This document shows, in pieces, positions 1 through 11,459 of a DNA stretch of 62,963 bases (the stretch's first letter is position 1; each line of letters opens with the position of its first letter). The notes beneath the pieces were generated by a model. The model was not told where the DNA came from, searched no databases, and saw nothing but the letters and a program-made list of their open reading frames with translations. The position numbers and the translations under genes were made by a program. This stretch comes from Candidatus Nomurabacteria bacterium (GTDB lineage: Bacteria; Patescibacteriota; Saccharimonadia; Saccharimonadales; Saccharimonadaceae): NCBI GenBank assembly GCA_031275815.1, contig JAISOF010000036.1, positions 1-62,963 on the forward strand. Reading direction: 5' to 3'.

Positions 1-20
1 TGCTGTTCGCCGAGTGCAGC

Positions 21-71
21 CAAATCGGTTAAGGCTGAAGGGTGTGGGGTGCCCGCACCTTAACCGATTTG
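21..71. repeat. 14-bp perfect inverted repeat
   Basis: CAAATCGGTTAAGG at 21-34 is exactly complementary to 58-71, enclosing a 23-nt loop that itself holds a small GGTGC/GCACC hairpin. It lies downstream of the minus-strand operon ending at 174, so it could be that operon's transcript end, but there is no clear T-run on that side. I see no convincing gene between 1 and 173. Confidence 0.6.
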
Positions 72-173
72 ACGCGAAACGTACTCTTTGACGGGGTGAT
101 AATTATGCAACAATACCGATAGAATTGGGTCTTGTTGGCGTAACCCCCACATTCACAGGGCTTCTCAAAATTA

Positions 174-1394
174 TTATCGTCGCCCACCTCCGCCGCCGTT
201 TGATGAACTGGAATTGAGTTCAGAGTAGACACCGTTGTTACTCAGCGAACGCACAGTTCCGCTAGTGATGGAGATGGCACCGTCGGCGTCCAGCGCGCCA
301 TAATCGTGAAAGCTAGACGGCGTTTTTATCACGATGTCGCCGCCGGTGATTGTGATGTCGCCGTTGGCATCAAAGCCGTCGCCCGTGCCGCTCCCCGCCG
401 CTGCGATGAACAGCGTGCCGCCGGTGACCGTGATGGAACCGCTGTTGCCCCTGAAGTTGTCGCGCCCTCGCCCCGAACTGGTGGTGGGGCTGCTGGAATT
501 GTCATCATTGCCCCCAGCGCCGTTCAGCCCATCGTCACTCGCCACCACCGAAATATTGCCGCCATTCACCACAATATCGGTCGCCTCAATCCCCTCAAAA
601 CTTTCCTTGATGTCAATCGTGCCGGCGTTTATCGTCAGCGTACCATCAGCGTGCATGCCGTCATCTCCCGCGTTTATCACAAAGCTACCACTTTCAATAA
701 TCAGGTCGCCATCGCTATGCACCGCGTCCCCGCCCGACGAAATTGTGAGCGTTGCCGTCTTAGTCTCGACCGACTTGTTGCCGAACAAACCATTATCCGC
801 CGCGCTCACAGTAATCTCGCCGCCGGCAATCTTGAGGTCGTCGCGGCTCTCAATGCCGTCAGCATGTTTGGCGTTGACGACCAGTGCGCCCGTGCCGTTA
901 ATCGTCAAATCGTCGTGCGCAAAAATCGCCGCGTCGGGTTCGTCTGCAGCGTCCGATTCAGGGGAGGTTGCGCCATCAGTGACAATATTGGTTGTACCAT
1001 CATTAAGGGTGATAATCACTTTTTTAGCATTACTCACCAAAATCGCACTGCCAGCGGGGTTGACAATTTCCACATTATCCAAATACAACTGCACTTTTTC
1101 CTCATCCCCAACCTCCACCACGATTTGACCGTTTGCCATTTTGCCACTGAGAACATACTCGCCGGCACTGCTGATTTCAACCACCGCGCCGTCAGCATAA
1201 TCCGCCAAATTAATCAGCTGACTGTCGGCGCTGATTGCCGTTTTTTCGTCGGCGGCGTCAAAATTAGCGGCTGCAATTGGCGTGTTCGTGATAGTTGCGC
1301 TTTTGCCATAAAAGAAAATAAAAAATGCCGCCACACCAAACAACGCCACCCCGCCCAAAGCGCCCAGCAAGACTTTTTTGGAGCCTTTTGCCAT
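174..1394 (-). CDS. Carbohydrate-binding beta-helix domain protein (Cthe_2159-like)
   Basis: A 406-residue exported or membrane-anchored protein. A positive N-terminus is followed by one hydrophobic segment (about residues 8-30) and then a long run of short repeats of the type G-x-I/L-x-I/V-x-A/G-G-x-D, typical of right-handed beta-helices of the Cthe_2159 carbohydrate-binding family (from memory of PF14262). The C-terminus is Ser/Gly-rich and ends in Gly-Gly-Arg-Arg. The ATG at 1394 overlaps the stop of the upstream DUF4956 gene (TGATG), so translation is probably coupled. Role inferred: surface polysaccharide binding. The VTC/DUF4956/carbohydrate-binding trio recurs in other bacteria, but its joint function is not known to me. 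Confidence 0.8.
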   Translation of the reverse strand: MAKGSKKVLLGALGGVALFGVAAFFIFFYGKSATITNTPIAAANFDAADEKTAISADSQLINLADYADGAVVEISSAGEYVLSGKMANGQIVVEVGDEEKVQLYLDNVEIVNPAGSAILVSNAKKVIITLNDGTTNIVTDGATSPESDAADEPDAAIFAHDDLTINGTGALVVNAKHADGIESRDDLKIAGGEITVSAADNGLFGNKSVETKTATLTISSGGDAVHSDGDLIIESGSFVINAGDDGMHADGTLTINAGTIDIKESFEGIEATDIVVNGGNISVVASDDGLNGAGGNDDNSSSPTTSSGRGRDNFRGNSGSITVTGGTLFIAAAGSGTGDGFDANGDITITGGDIVIKTPSSFHDYGALDADGAISITSGTVRSLSNNGVYSELNSSSSNGGGGGRR

Positions 1395-2077
1395 CAAAAC
1401 TCTTTCTCGACCGGCAACTGCTTACTAAGGCTGATTTTCAGATTGCCATTGCGCTCGCGGATGGCGTCAATCAGCTTTTTGCTGTCGGTTTCGTTTTTCA
1501 TCTTAATCAGATAAACCACCTCAAACACGCTGCCGAGATCTTTGGTTTTCATGGCGTTCAAGCGGTGGTTTTTGGTGTATTTGACAAGTATCGGCGTCAA
1601 CAGTTTTTCGGCGTCCTCGTCTTCGGGCACCAAGATTTTGAGTTGGCTGTCATACGCGTTCGTTTGCCCAAACTTCGTGAAATAAGTCGCAAACATTAAC
1701 CCGCACAATATCAACGTCACGAAACATCCGACACCGTATTCACCCACGCCCGCCGCCAACCCCGCTGCCACGCAAAACAAAATATACACGATTTCTTTGG
1801 CGTTGCCCGCCACCGAGCGAAACTTAATCACGGCAAAAATCCCCGCCAATGAAAACGCGCCCGCGATGTTATTGCCAATCAGCATAATCACCGTGCCGAT
1901 AATTGCCGGCATCACGAGCAGGGTAATCGGCAGGTTTTCGCTGGCGGATTTTTTGTGTGTGCGAAGATAAGTCAGGCTAATCATCGCACCCAAAACCACC
2001 GCCACAATGGTTGAAAGCGCCACTTTTCCAAGACTGAGTGAGCTGGTGGTGTCGCCGCTGAACAAAAAATCAAACAT
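1394..2077 (-). CDS. DUF4956 family membrane protein
   Basis: 227 residues with about four hydrophobic segments in the first 140 residues, then a soluble C-terminal domain resembling a small ferredoxin-like fold (KIL...VVYLIKMK). The central GIFAVIKFRSVAGNAKEI stretch matches what I recall of DUF4956. It overlaps the upstream VTC-domain gene by 8 nt and the downstream carbohydrate-binding gene by a TGATG junction, so the three are one operon. Function is unknown; its constant association with VTC-type polyphosphate polymerase domains suggests a membrane partner for that enzyme. Confidence 0.8.
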   Translation of the reverse strand: MFDFLFSGDTTSSLSLGKVALSTIVAVVLGAMISLTYLRTHKKSASENLPITLLVMPAIIGTVIMLIGNNIAGAFSLAGIFAVIKFRSVAGNAKEIVYILFCVAAGLAAGVGEYGVGCFVTLILCGLMFATYFTKFGQTNAYDSQLKILVPEDEDAEKLLTPILVKYTKNHRLNAMKTKDLGSVFEVVYLIKMKNETDSKKLIDAIRERNGNLKISLSKQLPVEKEF

Positions 2078-2780
2078 ATTGCAAAGATTCCTTTCTCAAT
2101 TTATTGATATAACTTTTGCCGTATTTGCTGAAACTGTGCTCAAAAATGTGATGGGCGGATAGCCAGTGCGCCAGCCACAACGGCATCGCGCCGCGCGCCT
2201 TGATTTCCAAAATATATTGTCCGTCTTTCAATAATTTTTGTGGCAGATGGTCGCTGTAATTTGTCGCCACCACATCCGTGTCGAGCGTAATACGCAAATT
2301 GGGCTCACCAGTGAAGGCATAGCGGTTGTACGTCACATGAGTAGTGGACTGCAAATGCTTGCTGGCAAAATAATGCTGCATTTCGCGTACGATTTGCGGG
2401 TTGATGTGCGGGCTCGGCGCGGGCAAAGTGCCGTTTTTGATGAATACCAGCGCCTCATGATACGGCAAGCGAATCCGGCGTTTGTTGCTGATACCGTTAA
2501 CTTTTTTCTTGATTTCAAGAAACACTTGTTCCTGTTGGTCGGTGAAGTCGTGATATGAACGCACGCGAATCTTATAGCGATAATAACGCTCTTTGTCGAA
2601 AGACATCCGCGCCAAATCACTGTCCGGCGTATCGAAATAAATGCTATAAATCGGATAAGGTCGATGGTTTTTGTTGTGCTTGTCGGGCTCGGTGTGTTTC
2701 GGCAGCTCCCGCATCAGCGCGCCAAAGGTCGAGCGGTCGATGATGAACTTTAATTCTTGGCGAGTGAACGTTGATTGCAC
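2070..2780 (-). CDS. VTC-domain protein (polyphosphate polymerase-like)
   Basis: 236 residues. The VTC (triphosphate tunnel) domain is visible from the N-terminal basic R-x-E-x-K-F start, the YPIYSIYFDT strand, the basic KIRVRSY strand, FLEIKKKV, and the C-terminal LEIKARG and FSKY motifs. The family synthesises or binds polyphosphate. Start choice: an ATG at 2804 lies inside the -10 box (complement of 2803-2808, TATAAT) and cannot be translated, whereas GTG at 2780 has an AGAAAGGAG Shine-Dalgarno 5 nt upstream. It is the first gene of a three-gene minus-strand operon. Confidence 0.82.
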   Translation of the reverse strand: MQSTFTRQELKFIIDRSTFGALMRELPKHTEPDKHNKNHRPYPIYSIYFDTPDSDLARMSFDKERYYRYKIRVRSYHDFTDQQEQVFLEIKKKVNGISNKRRIRLPYHEALVFIKNGTLPAPSPHINPQIVREMQHYFASKHLQSTTHVTYNRYAFTGEPNLRITLDTDVVATNYSDHLPQKLLKDGQYILEIKARGAMPLWLAHWLSAHHIFEHSFSKYGKSYINKLRKESLQYV

Positions 2781-2912
2781 AGCGGCTCCTTTCTTGATGT
2801 ACATTATACAAGTTTTTGACTTAAAAGTGGCTTAAAATCTGCAAAGTAATTTGGTGACAGGAAAAAAAGTGAGAATTGCGTGGCGGCATTACAGCTGTGT
2901 TATAATGTCATC

Positions 2913-3943
2913 ATGAGTAAACCAAATCAGTACAATAGCGAAAACCATCCTGAAATCATCATCTACCAAGCCGATGGTACGGTGAGGGTTGACGTTGAGA
3001 TTGAGGGTGATTCAGTGTGGTTGACACAGGCACAGTTAGCGCAGCTGTACGATACAACTAAGCAAAACGTTGGACAGCATATCAAAAATATTTTTACAGA
3101 GGGGGAGCTTGCTGAAAAAGCAACTGTAAAGAAAATCTTTACAGTTCAGGCAGAAGGAAAACGCCAAGTTTCCCGCCAAATTGAACATTACAACCTTGAC
3201 CTCATCATCTCGCTCGGCTATCGTATCAACAGCCAAATTGCTACCAGATTTCGCCAGTGGGCGACCGCAAGGCTGAGAGAATATATCATCAAAGGCTACA
3301 CGTTGGATGACGAGCGACTGAAACGGGGTGGTAACCGCTATTTTAAAGAGTTGTTGCAACGCATTCGCGACATCCGCTCCAGCGAACGCAATTTATATCA
3401 ACAAATCACCGATATTTATGCCACCAGTATTGATTATCAAAAAGATTCTGCCGTCACCAAGCGGTTCTTTGCCACTGTCCAGAACAAAATCCACTATGCC
3501 ATCCACCATCACACGGCGGCGGAAGTGATTTTTGAGCGGGTCGACCACCGAAAGCCAATGCTTGGGATGACTAATTTTTGTGGCGATTATATCACCAAAG
3601 ACGACCTCGCTGTTGCCAAAAATTATTTGAGCGAGGATGAGCTGAACCGCCTGAACTTGTCAGCATGTATCTGGATTTTGCCGAATACCAAGCTGCCAAG
3701 CAGCAGCCGATGAAGATGACAGATTGGAGTGCCAAGCTTGACCAGTTTTTAACGATGAACGGTGATGAGTTGCTGAAAAATGCCGGCAAGATTTCTCACG
3801 AGCAGGCTTTGAAAAAAGCGGATACAGAGTACGACCAGTACCGCCGTTTGGAAATGGCGGGTTATGAAAACGACTATGAACGAGCAATCAAGGTGTTGGC
3901 GGAGAGGACTAAGGAAATTGGTGCGGCGGAGGGCGGCGCTTAA
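2913..3943 (+). pseudogene. RhuM-family protein gene split by a frameshift
   Basis: The first frame (2913-3713) encodes the RhuM N-terminal part (SVWLTQAQLAQLY, then KKIFTVQ...GKRQVSRQIEHYNLD, and the LGYRINSQIATRFRQWAT motif). At about 3657-3664 the reading frame breaks: restoring one base (TTGTCAGC to TTGGTCAGC) would continue as N-L-V-S-M-Y-L-D-F into the second frame, which runs to 3943 and carries the usual RhuM tail (WSAKLDQFLTMN...). ATG 2913 is 6 nt after a TATAAT at 2901-2906, so the transcript should be leaderless. RhuM proteins are often found with phage or toxin-antitoxin genes; no molecular role is established. A sequencing error would give the same picture. Confidence 0.82.
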
Positions 3944-3959
3944 AACCGCTCACTGCCAA

Positions 3960-3996
3960 CAAACTATGTTTGCATTGCCACATTTTGTGATATAAT
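3960..3996 (+). promoter_or_regulatory. Promoter of surface gene A with CAAACTATGTTTG palindrome
   Basis: TTGCAT (3970-3975), 15-nt spacer, TATAAT (3991-3996). The -35 overlaps the end of the palindrome CAAAC-TAT-GTTTG (3960-3972). The same palindrome, spacer length and the downstream pattern TATAATGkTTATGyATATG recur upstream of surface gene B (7612-7661), so the two genes appear to be co-regulated. Confidence 0.7.
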
Positions 3997-4000
3997 GGTT

Positions 4001-6795
<2,795 letters not shown>

Positions 6796-6846
6796 AGATT
6801 CACGTTCTTGCAAAAACTTGCAAACTTGCCAACTTGCCACTTGACT

Positions 6847-6915
6847 TTATCAAACACGTTTGATAACATATAAGTATCAACACCTCGCCCTCGCTCCAGC
6901 TCGGCGAGGTTTTTG
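6847..6915 (+). terminator. Inverted repeat plus rho-independent terminator after surface gene A
   Basis: TTATCAAAC-AC-GTTTGATAA (6847-6866) is a perfect 9-bp inverted repeat. It is followed by ACCTCGCC (6882-6889), a loop, GGCGAGGT (6903-6910) and five T, a standard terminator. Confidence 0.75.
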
Positions 6916-6946
6916 GTTTTGTGGTATAATTTGGTATAATGAAGCC

Positions 6947-7555
6947 ATGAATAAACTTTATATTGACGGTGAAAACTTTCTTTTTAAGGTTGCGGATATA
7001 TTAAAATCTGCCAAGCTAATTAAAGAAAAATCCGACATCACCAAACTTAAAATCAGCCAACTAAAAACCGCATTAAGCCGGCAGGACAAAATAACCAAAG
7101 TGCAATTTTATGCGGCTAAATTACACAAGTACGTTGAGTCAAAATCTCTGGAACGTAAATCTGAGGTGTTAATTGAGTCGCAACGACGCCTGAAACGCTA
7201 CTTGACCAACGACGGTGTGGAATTTACGATTAGCGGACATGTGCGTTTGCAAAACTTCCTGCCCGCCAAAAACGGCAAGCGAGAGCAAGTTCTATTCAAA
7301 GAAAAAGGCGTCGATGTACGTTTGGCAATCGATATCATGGCTGACGTTTGCGACAAGAAAGTCAAGGTGGTTTTTCTGGCTAGTTCCGACTCTGATATGA
7401 TACCAGTAGTGCGCGAAGCTCGGAAGCGTGGCGCAAAAGTTATCTATGTAGGTTTTGCTACCCAGCCTAATCACGGCTTGATTGCCACTTGCGACAGGGC
7501 GGTGTTGTTTCGAGATGATGAGATTAAAGAGGCATATATAGTGGCAAATGGTTAG
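6947..7555 (+). CDS. NYN/PIN-like domain protein (LabA-type)
   Basis: 202 residues. The N-terminal YIDGENF carries the first conserved acid of the NYN nuclease fold; GVDVRLAIDIM and FLASSDSDMIPVV carry the other acidic active-site residues; and GAKVIYVGFA is the Rossmann-like strand. NYN proteins are predicted metal-dependent RNases. A TATAAT (6935-6940) ends 6 nt before the ATG, so the mRNA is predicted to be leaderless; a second TATAAT sits at 6925-6930. It is flanked by the two surface genes but has no visible functional tie to them. Confidence 0.85.
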   Translation: MNKLYIDGENFLFKVADILKSAKLIKEKSDITKLKISQLKTALSRQDKITKVQFYAAKLHKYVESKSLERKSEVLIESQRRLKRYLTNDGVEFTISGHVRLQNFLPAKNGKREQVLFKEKGVDVRLAIDIMADVCDKKVKVVFLASSDSDMIPVVREARKRGAKVIYVGFATQPNHGLIATCDRAVLFRDDEIKEAYIVANG

Positions 7556-7611
7556 GGTTGCGGGCTAGGGGCGCACTAATTCAATTTGCCAACAAACTTA
7601 CGCACTAACCT

Positions 7612-7648
7612 CAAACTATGTTTGCTTTTTATAAAAAAGTGCTATAAT
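7612..7648 (+). promoter_or_regulatory. Promoter of surface gene B with CAAACTATGTTTG palindrome
   Basis: The same 13-bp palindrome as before gene A (7612-7624) overlaps TTGCTT (7622-7627), then a 15-nt spacer and TATAAT (7643-7648). ATGs follow at 7653 and 7659. Confidence 0.7.
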
Positions 7649-7652
7649 GTTT

Positions 7653-10494
7653 ATGCATATGGCAGAGAATAAACAACATCATGGGGATTTAAGGCAGACC
7701 AAGCCTAGTTTTGCGGTGTGCTTTAACTCTCTCTCTCTCTCTCTCTCTCTCTCGGTTCGCTACGATTTGGCGGCGGGGCTTTCCTAAACTTGCCACTGTG
7801 CTCACTTTCGCCATCCTGATTGCGATGGGACTGTTCGCTGTCGCCACCCCAAACGCTCGTGCCACCGGTCTCACCCTCGCCCCCGCCGCTGGCTCGGTTA
7901 CCGGCAACGAGACAGTGGTTATCACCGGCGAAGATTTCGCGACCAATGCGCCGACGGCTATTACTATCGACGGGCAGCCGAACTATGATTTCACGGTGGA
8001 CGTCGCCGCTAACACTCTGACTATCGACCCGATGCCGGCGCACCCAGTCGGCGCAGTGCCGATTGACATCACTTTCGCCGATAGCAGCACCGAACAGGCT
8101 ACTTATACTTACCAATTATTCGTTGACGACGTGGCGCCCGGCAGCGGCACTACGCACGGCGGGCAGCAAATTACCGTCAGCGTGCCCGGTATGATTATGC
8201 CGCCGCAGACGCTGAATTATGTCCAGGGTGGGCTGGAAATCCACTACGACGCCATCAACAATCTCGGCACGGGCGACGCTAATCATTCCAACACCACCAC
8301 CACTTGGACGGATTTATCCGGTAACGGCCGGCATGGCACGTTGGTTAATTTTGCCAACCCCACCACCGACACCAGCGGCTGGAGTAACAAATATCTCAGT
8401 TTTGACGGCACCAACGATTGGGTTAGGAGCGTGCTTTATAGTCCAGCTAACTTCACTCTACAAATTGTTACGCCCTTGCAACAAACCACACAAGGCAGCA
8501 TACTTGGCAACTGGGAATCTGGCGGTGCGGGTTTTACAAAAACAAGTTCGCGCCTCTACACCAACGTCTACATCGGCGGGGCTTATAGGGAGGTGGCGTT
8601 TGATACCACCACTCTCAACAGCAACTGGCAAATCCGCCGTATGAGTAGTATTTATGACGGCACTGGTGTCAGAGGGGTTATCGACAACACCACTAGTTTC
8701 CTTGCTACCACTGGTGCGCTGGCTTATAACACCACGACAGTTTGGGCGCTCGGCACCAATCCCAGAGGCACTAGCGCCTATAGCGACTTTTATAACGGTC
8801 GCTTTAGCGCTGTCAGGATTTATTCACGGGCGCTATCCGCTAACGAACTCTGTCAAAATGACTGGGTCGATTATTACCGTTTCGGTGGCACTTTGCCGGA
8901 TTGTCTGCTCGGCAGCCTGCCGACGCCGACCATCACCGCCACGGTCGCCGGCGAACTCTGCACCAACTTGACGATTCAAAATGCCAACCAACTAACCTGC
9001 TTGACACCGGAGAGCCCCTTGCCCGGCAGCGATACCGTCAGCCCCTACCGCGAAGGCACCGTCGACGTGGTGGTAACGGTCGATGGCGTAGACACCACCA
9101 GCAGCGACCGCGACAATTACACCTATGTGGCGCCGATGGCGATTGCGTCGGTGACGCCCAACTCCGGTCTGATTACCGGCGGTACCGAAATTACTATTTC
9201 AGGTCCGTTTGCGGTGCCGAGTGGTTATGTGCCGAGCGGGCTGGTCGTCCATTATGACGGTATTGATAACACCAGTAGTGGACACAGCAGCACGACCACC
9301 ACGTGGAAGAATCTGGTAAGTAGTTCGTATGATGGCACGCTCACGGGAACTTTCTCATCCGATTTTGGCTGGGGAGCGAATCACCTTCAGTTCAAGGGTT
9401 CAAATGTTAGCCGATTTGTTGATACTGGCAGCGCTCATAATATAGATAAGCCGACGGTCGAGGTGGTAATGTCTGGTAGTGCTAGCGGTGGCACTCAAAT
9501 GCTTGCTGGTAATGTTGAATCAAGCGGTTATGGGCTAGCACTGTCCAGCACTGGCCAGCCACATTTTATGAGTTATATCGGTAGTAATTATGCTTATGTC
9601 TATAGCAATGCCATTACTTCTGGTCAAGTCACCAGTATATCGGGGTCGTTTGACGGCTCGACGCTTCGCCTAATTACTACTGGTGCTAAAACGCAAACGG
9701 TAACGGCTGGCAGTATCAAGGCATCAAGTTACGCATTTACGTTAGGGGTTAATCGTGGCGTTAGTAATATTGAACCATTTGTTGATGGTCAGATTTATGC
9801 CTTTCGGCTATATAATCGGGCGCTGACCGACGCCGAAGTGATAGCTAATCAAATGTTGGATTATATGCGGTTTGGCGGGGTGCCACCGGTAACGGTTACG
9901 CTGGATTATGGTGGCACGCCGGCGGCTTGCAATAATGTCAAATTGATTGACGAAAACACTATCAAATGCACTACTACCGCCCACGCCGCCGGCCCGGTCA
10001 ACGTTCAGGTGGCCAATTCGGCGATGTCGGCGACGCTGCCAGCCGCCTTCACCTACTACGAAGAGCCATTCATCAGCCTGTCGGTTGACAGCAATTTGGA
10101 CATCAGCGCCACGCCTGGCATTCTGGCCGCCGACCACGTAACAGCCAATGTCAAAACCAACAATCCGAGTGGATATGACCTTAGTATCAGCGCTAGTAGT
10201 GTGGATTTGGTCTGCGAAAGTGATAGCAGCAAAAAAATTCTGGCTCTGCCATCCGCCGCTGGCCCGATGTCCAACAACCGCTGGGGTTACGCCGTCGATG
10301 GTGGCAGTTTGACCGTGCCAAGCAGTTGGAAAGGCGTAACAAATTCGCTGGTGCCAATTGCCGGATCAAGCACACCAACCGACCCTGACACAGGGGTGGA
10401 CACGACGGTGTGGGTGGGGACAAGGGTGGACTACTCTTTGCCGGTTTGTAGTTATATTGGTAACGTGACTTTTACGGCAGTGGCGTGGATATGA
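7653..10494 (+). CDS. Phase-variable exported IPT/TIG-LamG surface protein B (frame OFF as given)
   Basis: ATG 7653/7659 after TATAAT reads into the CT tract (7727-7753) in frame 3 and hits TAA at 7785. The body is in frame 1, open from 7693 to 10494, with only an unsupported TTG (7711) before the tract. Gain of one CT unit or loss of two would fuse them. The body has a signal peptide (LATVLTFAILIAMGLFAVA, cleavage-like A-R-A near 7860), TIG (about 7865-8115), a LamG-like domain with W-x-D-L-S-G-N-G (8215-8890), TIG-like segments, a second LamG-like domain (9220-9860), TIG (9880-10060), and the same NPSGY...FTAVAWI C-terminal domain as protein A. Probable adhesin; likely alternately expressed with genes A and C. 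Confidence 0.82.
7727..7753 (+). repeat. CT dinucleotide tract, 13.5 units
   Basis: 27 nt of uninterrupted CT between the start codon and signal peptide of surface gene B. Confidence 0.95.
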
Positions 10495-10505
10495 TTGAAC
10501 TAATC

Positions 10506-10582
10506 TGGTGGGTCGCGAGGGGCTCGAACCCCCGACCTCCTCGGTGTAAACGAGGCGCTCTAGCCAACTGAGCTAGCGACCC
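10506..10582 (-). tRNA. tRNA-Val(UAC)
   Basis: On the minus strand the 7-bp acceptor GGGTCGC/GCGACCC, a D arm with AGTTGGC, an anticodon stem CCTCG/CGAGG with loop TTTACAC (anticodon TAC), and a GTTCGAG T-loop are all present. CCA is encoded at 10506-10508. Confidence 0.95.
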
Positions 10583-10606
10583 TTTGCCTAAAAATTATAT
10601 CACAAA

Positions 10607-11029
10607 TTATTTTTCGGGGGAATAGGGCGCGGTTTGCAAAAACTGTTTTGGCGAAATGACTTTTGTGCGCAGGGCGGGAAAATCTTTGACATTGTTTGTG
10701 ATGATGTAATCAAAACGGTGTCGTTTAGCGATTGAGGCGAGGGTGGCGTCTTCAAAATCTTTGGCGTTCCCCGCGAGCGCGTCAAGGATGTCTTCGGGGG
10801 CTAGTTCCACTAGTTTCAGATAAGAAAGCAGCCTGCCAACGAGTTTGCTGCTCTTATGCAAGGGCACTTGTTTCCGCAAAACATAAATGATATCAAGAAT
10901 AGATTTCACGCTGACGTAGCCATTTATTTCGTGAACCTTCGCCATTTTCAAGACTTCTCCAGAGTTGACATGGTTAGCACGTTTCGCCAAAACATCAATG
11001 ATCACGTTGGTGTCAATTAGGCAATCCAT
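10607..11029 (-). CDS. PIN-domain toxin (VapC-like)
   Basis: 140 residues. The N-terminus M-D-C-L-I-D-T-N-V-I-I-D has the first PIN acid, a mid-domain S-I-L-D-I-I-Y sits where the second is expected, and KDFEDATLASIA and YIITNNVKDF carry the last acids of the metal-dependent RNase site. It overlaps the upstream antitoxin by 17 nt, the normal antitoxin-first order, so translation is coupled. Its target RNA cannot be read from the sequence. Confidence 0.88.
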   Translation of the reverse strand: MDCLIDTNVIIDVLAKRANHVNSGEVLKMAKVHEINGYVSVKSILDIIYVLRKQVPLHKSSKLVGRLLSYLKLVELAPEDILDALAGNAKDFEDATLASIAKRHRFDYIITNNVKDFPALRTKVISPKQFLQTAPYSPEK

Positions 11030-11249
11030 ACTTCTCTCTCAGGCGTTCTTCTTCAAATTTTCGCTCATCGAAATCGGGAGGTAATTTGATAACTCCGAGC
11101 AATCCATCCAGGGGGTCTTCTTTTTTGTTTTTTTGCTTGGTGAAGAAACCGACAATTTTATCGTTCTTCGTTATCTGCAAATCATCCTTCTCGGCAAGTT
11201 TGAGATATTTGCCGAAATTGTTTTGGAAATCTGTGGCGGTGACTATCAT
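11013..11249 (-). CDS. Antitoxin, Phd/YefM-type
   Basis: 78 residues. The start MIVTATDFQNNFGKYLKLA followed by DLQITKNDKIVGFF is the Phd/YefM DNA-binding N-terminal domain, and the charged C-terminal tail (DFDERKFEEERLREKYG) is the toxin-neutralising part. An AAAGGAG lies about 11 nt upstream. It probably represses its own operon with the PIN toxin. Confidence 0.85.
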   Translation of the reverse strand: MIVTATDFQNNFGKYLKLAEKDDLQITKNDKIVGFFTKQKNKKEDPLDGLLGVIKLPPDFDERKFEEERLREKYGLPN

Positions 11250-11459
11250 TTTTTCTTTTTCTCCTTTCGCTATTTTAGTCTAGCGGAAAATAGTGAAAAT
11301 GTCAAGAGTAAAATGGCTAAATCATTATTGATTTTTGGATTCTGGGATAAACCTAGGATAACGGCAAAGTGGAGTTTGCGACACTCACGCAAAAATCCCT
11401 GCTCCATTTAAGTAATTTTGTGATAGAATGTTAAAGTAAACTAAAGAAAGGATAAGGCT

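Noticed and set aside
29-232. 67-codon minus-strand frame with C-E-C-G-G and C-C motifs at the window start
   Set aside because: Half of it is antisense or out of frame to the beta-helix gene end, there is no SD or promoter, and the rest covers the inverted repeat.
306-1514. Long plus-strand frame of 402 codons
   Set aside because: Shadow of the beta-helix gene; Arg/Ala/His-rich composition typical of an antisense frame.
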